Shown: positions 1 to 6,514, counted from the first letter of the stretch. The stretch is 17,063 bases of DNA from DAXETY01 sp051155755 (GCA_051155755.1 DAXETY010000080.1:1-17063), one strand, 5' to 3'. A program made the numbers and translations. The notes: generated from the letters alone by a model not told the origin.

Positions 1-227
1 CCGCGCAGTACGTGGTAATTGGTAATCAGATAGCCCCGCTGATCGATAAAAAACCCGCTGCCGATGCCGGTTGCCTTGCCGTCGATGTCATAAGTCACCA
101 CGGTGACCACCGCCGGCTGGACTTTCTTCACCACGCTGGTGCGTTGCTCACTGGCCCAGACTGCCGACAACCCCAGGCAAAGCACGACCGCGCAGCCCGC
201 TGAAATAATGTGAAAGATCCGCCTCAT
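1..227 (-). CDS. Exported trypsin-like serine protease (HtrA/DegP type), N-terminal part
   Basis: The reading frame starts at the ATG at 227 and is open to the window edge, so only 75 residues are visible. The start is preceded by a purine-rich GAGAGG ribosome site. Residues 1-25 form a typical Sec signal peptide: MRR, a hydrophobic core rich in V, L and C, then a small-residue cleavage zone near AVWAS. After that come VQPAVVTVVTYD and GSGFFIDQRGYLITNYHVL. These are the conserved opening of the trypsin-like fold of DegP/DegQ/DegS proteases, and H72 in NYHVL is the catalytic histidine. The Asp and Ser of the triad and any PDZ domain lie outside the window. The likely role is periplasmic proteolysis or protein quality control. 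The leader on this strand has a small hairpin (253-271, 8 pairs with one G-U in RNA, UUC loop). The family call is firm; the exact subfamily is not determinable. Confidence 0.85.
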   Translation of the reverse strand, partial: MRRIFHIISAGCAVVLCLGLSAVWASEQRTSVVKKVQPAVVTVVTYDIDGKATGIGSGFFIDQRGYLITNYHVLR

Positions 228-913
228 TGTGCCTCTCATTTTCGATTGCAACCACCGGCCGAAGGCCGATGTTCCCCCAGGAGGGCAATTATGATGATCC
301 ACCGGTGCCGTCCGGTCGACGCGTCGGTAAACGGTAAAGCGATAGCAAACTCCTAAGCATTTTTTCCGGTGCTTCCAAGAGCGGCCGTCATTTTATTCAG
401 CCCCAAAAAATTTTTGCATTTCGAAACGCCGAAACGCGCAGGGTTAAAAACAGCGACGGCAGCGCCTCGGATCGATCTTGCCACACCACCGATTCCACGG
501 GAGGTGCCAAACTACGGGACGTCGGTAATCCGCCGCCGGGTCACTGTGAAAAATCGACAATTTTGTACGTTTTTCCAAGTCCTCAAGATGTTCACGCCTG
601 TCGATAACTCCGGGGAAAATGGCAAATCCTATTGATATTCCAAATTTTTCCAAGCATACCGCCGATCCGTCCACATCCGGGCGATTCAGCGGCGTGGGTC
701 GATTTATATTTGAAATTTCAACGTGATAAAAATTGTTAATAAATTACTGGCGATTATCGGGTTATTTCGATTCCAGTCGGTTTGACGCCCAACGAAGAAA
801 ATGGAATATTGCGCAGCGTTGTTCCCCCCTGCGGTCTCTGGCTGGCCGGTTGCATGGCCCACGGCAGCCGCATGTTGGAGTCAAACCTGGTAGGCCCCGG
901 AAAGGAAATCGAG
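228..913. other. Intergenic region between divergent genes
   Basis: This stretch of about 690 bases separates the minus-strand protease from the plus-strand response regulator. Open frames exist on both strands but lack ribosome sites, and their translations resemble no family I recognise, so I call no gene. It becomes AT-rich at about 360-430 and 540-760, which is where promoters for the two divergent genes would be expected. I found no convincing -35/-10 pair. A perfect 12-base palindrome, TTGAAATTTCAA, lies at 710-721 and could be an operator. A motif resembling TTTGAAACGCC, also found in other gaps of this window, lies at about 419-430. Confidence 0.5.
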
Positions 914-1297
914 ATGGCGTGCATCCTGGTCATCGATGATGAGCGCAACATTGCAAGCCTGATTCAGGAAGCCCTTGAAATGTTCGGCCATCGCGTCCAA
1001 GTCGCTCTCAACGGCCGGGAGGGCATCGATAAATTCGACCGGGCCCCTTTCGATCTGGTGATCACCGACATTCTCATGCCGGAAATCGACGGAAACCGGG
1101 TGCTGGAACATGTGCGCCAAACCGCCGGACCCGTGCCGGTTATCGGTATGTCGGGCACACCCTGGTTGCTGGAACATCGCGATTTCGATTTTGTGATCAC
1201 AAAACCGTTTCCCCTTCAGCGGCTCGTGCAAACCGTGGAAAGCCTCTCGAAAAGCGCTTTTGTTCACTCCGATCCCGCCCGCACCCACTGCGCCTGA
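914..1297 (+). CDS. Single-domain response regulator (CheY-like receiver)
   Basis: This 127-residue protein is one receiver domain with no output domain. The acidic pair is D8-D9 in VIDDERN, the phospho-acceptor is D52 in VITDILMPEIDG, the switch Ser is S80 in VIGMSG, and the conserved lysine is K97 in ITKPF. All catalytic positions are present, so it should be a phosphorylatable receiver. The loop after the switch Ser is short for a receiver, and the domain seems slightly compact. The frame is open further upstream to 782, but AAAGGAA at 901-907 sits a normal distance from the ATG at 914, and the domain begins there. No histidine kinase is encoded nearby, so the partner and output are unknown. 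It probably relays phosphate or binds a target protein. Confidence 0.88.
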   Translation: MACILVIDDERNIASLIQEALEMFGHRVQVALNGREGIDKFDRAPFDLVITDILMPEIDGNRVLEHVRQTAGPVPVIGMSGTPWLLEHRDFDFVITKPFPLQRLVQTVESLSKSAFVHSDPARTHCA

Positions 1298-1430
1298 GCA
1301 ACGCGGTCCCCACAGACGCCGCCCGCCATTGGCTGCTTCCGTCGGTTGAGGGTCCGTCCGGCAACGCCTGCAGCCGGCTGCTCTTGCATAACGATGATTC
1401 GGCATTACCCTTGGGCTTATAGCAGTTAAG

Positions 1431-1466
1431 AAAGCGCATTCAATGCCGAGTGGCCCGATGCGCTTT
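1431..1466. repeat. 9-base inverted repeat between regulator and Hsp20 genes
   Basis: AAAGCGCAT at 1431-1439 is the exact reverse complement of ATGCGCTTT at 1458-1466, with an 18-base spacer. It lies 134 bases after the response-regulator stop and about 80 bases before the Hsp20 start. It could be a weak hairpin in the leader or an operator. No T-run follows, so it is not an obvious intrinsic terminator. Confidence 0.4.
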
Positions 1467-1548
1467 CCGGTAAACATTGAAAAACCGCGCTGTCTTCCCG
1501 ACCATAACGGTTTCAGGCGGAACGGCAGGAGATAAAGGAGACGATATC

Positions 1549-1851
1549 ATGGCGAAAGATCGCTTTCGAATTTCACCGGATCTGTGTACATACGTCAATG
1601 AAGCGGAAAATACCTTGAACATCGAGGTGTCCCTTCCGGGAACCAAAAAAGAAGACATCCGGCTGAGAATGCTCGAAGATAGCTTCAGCCTCTCGGCGCC
1701 CGGAAAGGATGTGGAATACGTATCGGCGTCGGCCTTCTGCTGCCCGGTCAATCCCGATGCGGCCCGGGCCGCCTACGAAGATGGTTGTTTGAAAATAACG
1801 GTTCCGTTCAAGGATCCCTTCGAAAATGCCGTTGAGGTGTCTATTCACTGA
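1549..1851 (+). CDS. Small heat-shock protein, Hsp20/alpha-crystallin family
   Basis: This is a 100-residue protein. After a short N-terminus (MAKDRFRISPDLCTYV) comes the alpha-crystallin beta-sandwich: TLNIEVSLPGTKKEDIRLRM and EDGCLKITVPFKDP match the conserved 'ieveLPGvkkeDI' and 'y.dGvL.i.vP' strands of Hsp20. The long N-terminal arm and the C-terminal I-x-I tail that drive oligomerisation in larger Hsp20s are missing, so it may form small assemblies. An FCCP cysteine pair is present near residue 64. The ATG at 1549 is chosen because AAGGAG at 1535-1540 precedes it by 8 bases. An upstream in-frame start at 1477 has no comparable site and would add 24 unrelated residues. It is convergent with the HD gene downstream. 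The likely role is holdase chaperone activity in the cytoplasm. Confidence 0.83.
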   Translation: MAKDRFRISPDLCTYVNEAENTLNIEVSLPGTKKEDIRLRMLEDSFSLSAPGKDVEYVSASAFCCPVNPDAARAAYEDGCLKITVPFKDPFENAVEVSIH

Positions 1852-1866
1852 TTTCGCATACCGCGG

Positions 1867-1908
1867 AAAAAAAAGCGGGGCTCCATCGTAAAGCAAGCGA
1901 GGGGCCCC
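1867..1908 (-). terminator. Intrinsic terminator for the HD hydrolase transcript
   Basis: Read on the minus strand, GGGGC (1908-1904) pairs with GCCCC (1881-1877). Inner CC/GG and TCG/CGA pairs extend the stem, with one mismatch, one bulge and a 9-base loop. Eight T residues follow (A-run at 1867-1874 on the plus strand). The site lies about 120 bases past the minus-strand stop at 2027 and just beyond the end of the convergent Hsp20 gene. Confidence 0.65.
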
Positions 1909-2026
1909 GGTTTGCCGAACATGGCTTTCCCATCCGCCCCGGCCCCCGGCACGGAACGAGATTCGCCGCACAGCCTGCAGATCGCACTTCGCAGCGGGGT
2001 AAGGGCCGATTCCGGACGGTCACGAC

Positions 2027-2614
2027 TTATTCGTTTTGGCCCGCGCCCGCCAGGCCGATGTCTGCCGCCACCTCCCGCATCCCCATGATCGTATCGGTAA
2101 TCAGCTCGTTGAGTTCGACGTCCAGCATTTTGGCACCGTTTTCGATGATGTCGCGATTGACGCCGGCCGCAAAGCGCTTGTCCTTCCATTTTTTTTTGAC
2201 CGACTTGGCCTTCATATCCATTACGCTTTTCGAGGGCCGAACCAGGGCCGTGGTCACCACCAGGCCGGTGAGCTCGTCGATGGCGTACAGCACTTTTTCC
2301 ATTTCGGTTTCGGGTCTGACCTCGGTGCAAATGCCCCATCCATGACTGATCACCGCCCGGATCAAGTCTTCGGGCCAGCCTCGCTGCCGCAGGATCTCCT
2401 CGGTTTTGCGACAGTGCTGTTCGGGATATTTTTCGTAGTCCAGGTCGTGAACGAGACCGACGATTCCCCAGATGTCCTCGTTTTCACCCCGTTTGCGCGC
2501 CATGTAACGCATGACGCCCTCCACCGCCAGAGCGTGCTTGATCAGGCTTTCACTCTGGTTGTATTCCTTCAGCAGTTGGAAAGCTTCGGTTCGACTGGGT
2601 GTGTGTGATTCCAT
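2027..2614 (-). CDS. HD-superfamily hydrolase (COG2316-like)
   Basis: This 195-residue protein is a complete HD-domain phosphohydrolase-type fold. The metal ligands are visible in order: H27 (LIKHALAVEGVM), H56-D57 (GLVHDLDYE), H91 (AVISHGWG) and D113 (AIDELTGLV). The arrangement 'ikHaLAvE ... WgivGLvHDlDYE ... yaiDELTGLv ... vrPsksv ... KKKWKDKRFAAGV' fits the predicted-hydrolase group COG2316, whose substrate is not established. The usual activity of HD proteins is hydrolysis of phosphate mono- or diesters, often nucleotides. AAGGAG five bases before the ATG at 2614 supports the start. The gene lies 112 bases downstream of the DUF362 gene on the same strand. That gap contains an AAACC-N8-GGTTT inverted repeat, so it may have its own promoter. 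An intrinsic terminator follows it at 1867-1908. Confidence 0.85.
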   Translation of the reverse strand: MESHTPSRTEAFQLLKEYNQSESLIKHALAVEGVMRYMARKRGENEDIWGIVGLVHDLDYEKYPEQHCRKTEEILRQRGWPEDLIRAVISHGWGICTEVRPETEMEKVLYAIDELTGLVVTTALVRPSKSVMDMKAKSVKKKWKDKRFAAGVNRDIIENGAKMLDVELNELITDTIMGMREVAADIGLAGAGQNE

Positions 2615-2658
2615 GAATGCTCCTTGCAGTGAAATGCTCCATCATCGGTTTACATTGA

Positions 2659-2676
2659 AAACCTGTATAACGGTTT
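2659..2676. promoter_or_regulatory. AAACC-N8-GGTTT inverted repeat upstream of the HD gene
   Basis: A 5-base inverted repeat with an 8-base AT-rich centre (GTTATACA when read on the minus strand) lies 45 bases before the HD gene start. The centre contains TATACA, which could serve as a -10 element, although no good -35 was found. The position suits an operator, but the symmetry is short and could be chance. Confidence 0.3.
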
Positions 2677-2726
2677 CTTTACTGACATAAACCCGGCGAT
2701 CTGGCAAGAGCCGCAAATCTCCGTTT

Positions 2727-3914
2727 TCAGCGATTGGAGCGGCCGAGCCGCTGGGGCGCGGTCAAACCCGCCGCCGCCCGGTTAAACGCCTTTCGCAACA
2801 GCGGCACTTGCAGCACGATTGCCCCCTCCGGACAGATTTCCTGGCAGCAGTAACAGCGGATGCAGACCCGGTAGTCGTGAACCGGCGGACGGCTTTGATC
2901 TCCCCGCAACCAGTTGACCGCTTTGGGTTCGGTCGGGCACATCTGCACGCAAAGTCCGCAACGGATGCAGCGTTGGGGTAGAATCGCCGGACGGGCCACC
3001 AGATGGTCGTTCAGATGCCGCTGGATCCATTTTCCGCCAAAGGGTTTCACCGGGGATCGATCCACGTCAAAGTCGGCTTGGACAAACCCTTGCGGCGGAT
3101 CACCGGCCAACCGGATTTCTTCGATGCGGTCCGTTCCCGCTCCGTGCTGCCGGCCCCAGCGAATCGTGGGTACGATTTCCGGGTTGAGTTTGATCAAACG
3201 GCATACCGTCGCATCCAGGGCCACCGGGTCCCGGGAGGCCGCCAACAGGTTCATCGCCCTTGAATTGCCGCTGCGCGGACCGTTTCCCTCCATGGCCATG
3301 ATCCCGTCCATCACGTACAGGCGCGGATGGACCAGGCGATCCAGATCGACCAGCATCCGGGCAAAATCGGATGCATCCGGAAGCTTTACGTGGTACTCGG
3401 CTTTCAGCACGCCCGGAACGCACCCGAACTGGTTTTTAATCGCCCCGGTCATTTTTTCCAGGCCGTGGGTTTTTAATTTCGGCAAACTGATCAGTCCATC
3501 ACAGTTCAGAACGCCGCGAGCCAGAACAAATTTGCGATTCTGTCGACCGCCGTGGAAATACACCTCCCGTCCGGTCTGAAAATCCGCCAAAGAGACCCCG
3601 AGCCGGTCGGCCGCCGCCTTCAATCCGCTTTTGCGGGCGGCTCCGTGCAGATTGCCGATGGCCGGAGAATCACCGTAGGAAAGTCGCGCTCCGGCTTCCA
3701 TCAAAACGGTGGCTACGGCGGTGAACACCGCCGGGTGCGTCGTCGCACACCGCTCCGGCGTTTCGGCCACGACCAGATTGGGCTTGAGCAGGATTCGTTC
3801 GCCGGGGCGAACGAAACCCCGTGCGCCCCCGAGTTCGTCGAAGACCCGGCGCACCGCACCCAGCACTGCATCGGATTCATACGATTCACAGCGCACCAGC
3901 ACCACTTTCGGCAT
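2727..3914 (-). CDS. DUF362 domain protein with C-terminal 2x[4Fe-4S] ferredoxin module
   Basis: This 395-residue protein has an N-terminal DUF362 domain: VRPGERILLKPNLV, a GDSPAIGN segment, LISLPKLKTHGLEKMTGAIKNQFG, and DGIMAMEGNGPRSG followed by SRDPVALDATVCRLI. It is followed by two ferredoxin cysteine clusters, CIRCGLCVQMCP (about 316-327) and CIRCYCCQEICP (about 351-362). These should bind two [4Fe-4S] clusters. No signal peptide or membrane segment is seen, so it should act in the cytoplasm, presumably in electron transfer or a redox reaction; the reaction of DUF362 is not known to me. The frame also has a GTG at 3923, but that GTG forms part of the AAGGTGG ribosome site. The ATG at 3914, five bases further on, is the better start. 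The second cluster has an extra cysteine (CYCC), often seen in this family. The HD gene follows in the same direction. Confidence 0.88.
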   Translation of the reverse strand: MPKVVLVRCESYESDAVLGAVRRVFDELGGARGFVRPGERILLKPNLVVAETPERCATTHPAVFTAVATVLMEAGARLSYGDSPAIGNLHGAARKSGLKAAADRLGVSLADFQTGREVYFHGGRQNRKFVLARGVLNCDGLISLPKLKTHGLEKMTGAIKNQFGCVPGVLKAEYHVKLPDASDFARMLVDLDRLVHPRLYVMDGIMAMEGNGPRSGNSRAMNLLAASRDPVALDATVCRLIKLNPEIVPTIRWGRQHGAGTDRIEEIRLAGDPPQGFVQADFDVDRSPVKPFGGKWIQRHLNDHLVARPAILPQRCIRCGLCVQMCPTEPKAVNWLRGDQSRPPVHDYRVCIRCYCCQEICPEGAIVLQVPLLRKAFNRAAAGLTAPQRLGRSNR

Positions 3915-4034
3915 GGTTGCCACCTTTCATTCCGGCATCGAATACAAGTTTGAAACGCCCCATTCAGGAGGCGATTCCTTGCGCCCGCCGATCCCATCTT
4001 CGACCATTGCCAGTGTATCGATTTATCGATATTC

Positions 4035-4164
4035 GTCAACAACCACCCGCGATACGGATTACTTGAATATTCTTGCCAGCGGCACTCGCCGCTGGCAAGA
4101 ATAGACAGAAGCACGGTTGGGCTTCGATGTTGAACTTGCAGTCGCACCCGGTTTGGGCAGGCAT
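4035..4164 (+). repeat. Multi-hairpin interspersed repeat, copy A (degenerate)
   Basis: This stretch aligns over its whole length with the reverse complement of 11722-11859. Shared blocks in the same order are GTCAACAACCACCCGCGA, a TTCTTGCCAGCGG stem, GACAGAAGCAC, GCTTCGATGTTGAACTTGCA and GCACCCGGTTTGGGCA. The second hairpin is intact here as a perfect 14-base stem (ATTCTTGCCAGCGG, loop CACTCG, then its complement). The first and third hairpins have lost pairing and most of the left arm of the fourth is deleted. This is a decayed, probably non-autonomous repeat. No coding capacity is seen. Confidence 0.85.
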
Positions 4165-4167
4165 CAA

Positions 4168-4290
4168 GACGAGATAAAAAAAAGCCCCCGGAGCCTTGCG
4201 TTCCGGGGGCCGCTGAAAGGAGGAGTTTCATCCCGGAGTTCACCAGGCTCCGGGGACGACTGATGAAACCGCTGGCTTGATTCACGGTAT
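4168..4290 (-). ncRNA. Candidate small RNA with anti-Shine-Dalgarno-like single-stranded stretch
   Basis: On the minus strand a promoter (TTGGCA-N17-TATGAC) predicts a start near 4290, and a strong intrinsic terminator ends the transcript near 4176. The RNA would be about 115-120 nt. It can fold into a 5' hairpin whose outer stem is GTTTCATC/GATGAAAC (plus coordinates 4262-4269 with 4225-4232) and inner stem CCGGAG/CTCCGG (4248-4253 with 4233-4238). A short linker, then the terminator hairpin, follow. The linker reads CTCCTCCTTTC (plus 4215-4225 reversed). It contains CCUCCUUU, the sequence of the anti-SD tail of 16S rRNA. That suggests an RNA able to pair with ribosome-binding sites of mRNAs. 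No annotated gene uses this promoter. The transcript has not been shown to exist, and I recognise no named RNA family. Confidence 0.55.
4176..4210 (-). terminator. Strong intrinsic terminator of the small RNA candidate
   Basis: On the minus strand, GCCCCCGGA... and its partner form a 9-base GC-rich stem (plus 4184-4192 with 4202-4210) around a 9-base loop. Eight T residues follow (A-run at 4176-4183 on the plus strand). It is one of the clearest terminators in the window. It cannot belong to the plus-strand gene at 4409, nor to any minus-strand protein gene, because none lies upstream in reach. Confidence 0.85.
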
Positions 4291-4296
4291 CAGTCC

Positions 4297-4325
4297 GTCA
4301 TATGGTTTATCAATTTTCATGCCAA
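4297..4325 (-). promoter_or_regulatory. Sigma-70-type promoter for the small RNA candidate
   Basis: On the minus strand a -35 TTGGCA (plus 4320-4325; five of six consensus bases) is separated by 17 bases from a -10 TATGAC (plus 4297-4302; four of six). The predicted start is near 4290. The same bases can be read as a poor sigma-54 site (TGGCAT-N5-TTGAT), but the conserved -12 GC is absent. Confidence 0.5.
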
Positions 4326-4335
4326 CTTTAAAAGA

Positions 4336-4364
4336 TTGCGCCAAACAATATAAGCGGCTATGAT
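4336..4364 (+). promoter_or_regulatory. Probable promoter for the 4409 gene
   Basis: TTGCGC at 4336-4341 and TATGAT at 4359-4364 are separated by 17 bases. The -10 matches five of six consensus bases and the -35 only its TTG. The expected start near 4371 gives a leader of about 38 bases. It lies back to back with the minus-strand promoter at 4297-4325, so the two could share a regulator. Confidence 0.4.
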
Positions 4365-4408
4365 CATATGGTATTTAAAAATGAATCCTGCAACCGTTCG
4401 GGACGGAT

Positions 4409-5170
4409 ATGCCGATATTTGACACCTGCGAAGACAAAAATCGGCATCGCTTTCGGCCGGGGTGGTTTGCGGCCCTGATCATTCTGACGCTGCTGGCCAT
4501 TTCACTTCCTGCTGGCGCCGGCGTGCAGGTATTCGACCGGGTCACCGCGGTCGATCAGCCGGTTTATTTGAAAATACGGACCACCGGCATCATTTTTCCG
4601 AGCGGCGGCCAACGGATTCATTTGCAGATCGGTGGACAGCCCCCCCGCACCTTGCTCAGTGGTGCCGACGGTTTTGCCTACCACCGGTTTCAACCCCGGC
4701 AGCCGGGATTGATCCGTCTTGCGGCCGTCTCCGATACGGAACAGGCCCGGGGTATCCTGCTGGTCCTGGCCGAAACGCAAACCGCCCTGCTGGTGGAAAT
4801 CGATCCCGCGCTGCGCCCGACGCCCTTTTCTGCGGAGGCCCGGGAAGAGAGCCTCGGGGCGATCGAGCGGCTGCAGCAACATTATGCCGTTGTGTATCTG
4901 GTCCGGTGGCCGTGGGTCGACCGTGTGCGAAAATGGCTGTCGGAAGCCGGATTTCCGATATCGGCGGTGATTCGCTGGGAGGGGCGGGACACGGCCCGGC
5001 AGTTGAAAAAAAACGGCGTGGACATTTCCGCCGCCGTCGGTTCCTCCCAGTTTTTGCAAGAACTGCCCGATACGGTGGATCACCGCTATGCGTTCGAACC
5101 GAACCAGGGCGAGGAATCCGTTCAGCACTGGCGTCAAATCCTGGATGCCCTTCTGCCCGGGGACAAATGA
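4409..5170 (+). CDS. Exported protein with degenerate HAD/LNS2-like C-terminal domain
   Basis: This 253-residue protein starts with a hydrophobic segment at about 18-37 that looks like a signal peptide (cleavage near AGAG, residues 35-38), so it should act outside the cytoplasm. Residues about 40-125 look like an all-beta, Ig-like domain (AVDQPVYLKIRTTGII ... PGLIRLAAV). Residues about 127-253 follow the plan of the LNS2/App1-like HAD domain: LLVEIDPALRPT, a helix, YAVVYLVRWPWVDRVRKWL, then GFPISAVIRWEG. In active members the first motif is DxDxT. Here it reads E130-I-D132-P-A, so the nucleophile Asp is replaced by Glu and the general catalytic pattern is lost; it may bind but not hydrolyse. 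The ribosome site is weak (GGGACGG). The family assignment is my inference from pattern and could be wrong. Confidence 0.6.
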   Translation: MPIFDTCEDKNRHRFRPGWFAALIILTLLAISLPAGAGVQVFDRVTAVDQPVYLKIRTTGIIFPSGGQRIHLQIGGQPPRTLLSGADGFAYHRFQPRQPGLIRLAAVSDTEQARGILLVLAETQTALLVEIDPALRPTPFSAEAREESLGAIERLQQHYAVVYLVRWPWVDRVRKWLSEAGFPISAVIRWEGRDTARQLKKNGVDISAAVGSSQFLQELPDTVDHRYAFEPNQGEESVQHWRQILDALLPGDK

Positions 5171-5234
5171 ACCGGGCCCGCAGTGAGGGGCGTTGAGACT
5201 GGAAACAATCCGCATGAATTTTGAAAATTTGAAA

Positions 5235-5289
5235 CGCTCCGCTCGGTCCGACCGGATGGAGCGATCGTCGAGCTTGCCGCAGATGCGGT
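5235..5289 (+). promoter_or_regulatory. Structured leader upstream of the nucleotidyltransferase gene
   Basis: Two hairpins lie between the two plus-strand genes. The first is CGCTCC (5235-5240) paired with GGAGCG (5258-5263), enclosing a CGGT/ACCG inner stem. The second is CCGC/GCGG at 5278-5289. A 10-base direct repeat, TCGGTCCGAC, occurs at 5243-5252 and 5295-5304. No T-run follows, so termination is unlikely. A leader structure or binding sites are possible. Confidence 0.3.
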
Positions 5290-5393
5290 AAGATTCGGTC
5301 CGACTTTCATTCTGCGGTATATTGTGGCAAAAGAAAGCCTGTCTGGATCGCTTAATTCTGGTCAGCAAACGGAAACACGACCCGCAGGAACGG

Positions 5394-6422
5394 ATGGCAG
5401 CAATGACCAGCGCTGTGGTGATGGCCGGTTACAACAACAAGTGGGCGGTGCGAAAATACGCCAAAACTGTGGCGGAGCATTACGGCGAAAAATTTATCGA
5501 AACCGGCTACAAGCCGCTGCGGGAGTTCGAAATTCGCCGCGGCGACCATACCATCCGCAAGCCGCTGGTCCAATTCGTTCTGGAGTCGCTCTGCGCCAGT
5601 GACCGCATCGACGAAATCGTCATCGTCGGTCACCAGATGCTGCTGGAGCAACGCCTGCGTGGATTTATCGAAGCGGCCGGCAAACCCTGTTCCATCGTCA
5701 ATCAAAACACCCGGCTTTCATCGGAAATCGTTCGAGACTTCCAGATCAAATCCCGTAAAGTCAAGTACAACTCCATCGCCGGCAACATGATCAAAGGCTA
5801 TGCCGCCACAGCCGCCGGCACGGAGCGCCGCCACGCCTTGTTCGTCGCTTCGGATTCACCGCTGACCGGTCATCAATACATCGATTCGTTTCTCGAAATG
5901 GCGACGCGTTATAAAGACGACCATGCCATCATTCTGCCCGCGGTGCGCGTCGAAGGCCACATGGATACCTTCGGGCGATATCCGGTCAGACTGATCAACG
6001 ATTCGGATTTTCCGCTGACCTCCAAAACCGACAGCATGGGCCGGCAGGGGTTTCGCCTGTCATCCCTGCTGTTCGCCAATCCCTGCCGGTTCGATATCAA
6101 CACGGCCAACACCGCATACAACCTTCGCAAGCTGCTCAGCCCCAATATTCAACTGAAGCTGTTTCGGATCACGCGCAATCTGGGCTACAAAAACCTTTAT
6201 TCGAAGTATTTTCTCCAAAAGGACCTGCGTATATCCGAGGTGGAAAATATCGCGACACAGTTTTTCCACGGTTCGATGAAAATCATACCGGTGGAGGACC
6301 TGGGCTCGAGTTTCGACTACGACGGCACCGAAGACGAGTTCCGACGTCTGACCGAACTGCTGAACCGCAGGGCGAATGCGCATGATTCGGCGATCTCGGA
6401 TTCGAAAAACGGTTCGTTTTGA
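5394..6422 (+). CDS. MobA-like NTP transferase domain protein (nucleotidyltransferase)
   Basis: This 342-residue protein starts with a Rossmann-like strand and loop SAVVMAGYNNKW and continues with KPLVQFVLESL and DEIVIVG. It also has the acidic metal site D154 in LFVASDSPLTG. This order is that of the GT-A/MobA-like NTP transferase fold, which moves a nucleoside monophosphate onto a phosphorylated or cofactor substrate. The usual glycine-rich signature (GGxGxRxG...PK) is replaced by GYNNKWAVRKYAKTVAEHYG, with about 30 extra residues before the K-P of KPL, so the substrate cannot be guessed. It has no export signal. The ATG at 5394 has AGGA at 5386-5389 in front and begins right at the fold; the frame is open to 5322 but that part looks non-conserved. 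It follows the HAD-like gene by 223 bases on the same strand. Confidence 0.7.
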   Translation: MAAMTSAVVMAGYNNKWAVRKYAKTVAEHYGEKFIETGYKPLREFEIRRGDHTIRKPLVQFVLESLCASDRIDEIVIVGHQMLLEQRLRGFIEAAGKPCSIVNQNTRLSSEIVRDFQIKSRKVKYNSIAGNMIKGYAATAAGTERRHALFVASDSPLTGHQYIDSFLEMATRYKDDHAIILPAVRVEGHMDTFGRYPVRLINDSDFPLTSKTDSMGRQGFRLSSLLFANPCRFDINTANTAYNLRKLLSPNIQLKLFRITRNLGYKNLYSKYFLQKDLRISEVENIATQFFHGSMKIIPVEDLGSSFDYDGTEDEFRRLTELLNRRANAHDSAISDSKNGSF

Positions 6423-6502
6423 CGGGATCGTAAAAACGCCTTCTTGAGCGTAGATTGCGCACTTCCCGGGATCCAGCCGATTTTCAATCGATTTGCCCGC
6501 AT

Positions 6503-6514
6503 TTTCCGCGGAAA
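6503..6514. repeat. 12-base perfect palindrome
   Basis: TTTCCGCGGAAA lies in the short gap between two convergent genes (6423-6523). It is self-complementary over all 12 bases. It might help end transcription or be a protein site. No T-run follows in either direction. Confidence 0.35.

Larger units (their letters stand above)
3915..4408. other. Intergenic region with repeat copy, small RNA candidate and divergent promoters
   Basis: This gap lies between two divergent genes and holds a degenerate copy of a multi-hairpin repeat (4035-4164), a terminator and structured transcript on the minus strand (about 4168-4290), and face-to-face promoters at 4297-4325 (-) and 4336-4364 (+). A TTTGAAACGCC motif lies at 3949-3959. 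No protein gene is supported here: the long minus-strand frame runs through the hairpins and has no ribosome site. Confidence 0.6.

Noticed and set aside
369..635. 88-codon open frame on the plus strand
   Set aside because: There is no ribosome site, the amino-acid order looks random, and it lies in an AT-rich stretch with no family resemblance.
4258..4270. CTGATGAAAC on the plus strand resembles the hammerhead ribozyme core
   Set aside because: After CTGATGA there is no stem II followed by GAAA, and no matching stem III with a cleavage site, so the core is incomplete.
3713..4285. Long minus-strand frame crossing the DUF362 gene start, repeat copy A and the small RNA
   Set aside because: It passes through hairpins and a terminator, overlaps a firm gene in another frame, and has no ribosome site.
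4258..4295. GACTGAT/ATCAGTC complement that could give an alternative fold of the small RNA candidate
   Set aside because: One arm (4289-4295) lies almost entirely upstream of the predicted transcript start near 4290, so it would not be in the RNA unless the start is earlier.
4297..4325. Sigma-54 promoter reading of TGGCAT-N5-TTGAT
   Set aside because: The essential GC at -12 is missing (GA instead). The sigma-70 reading at the same place fits better.
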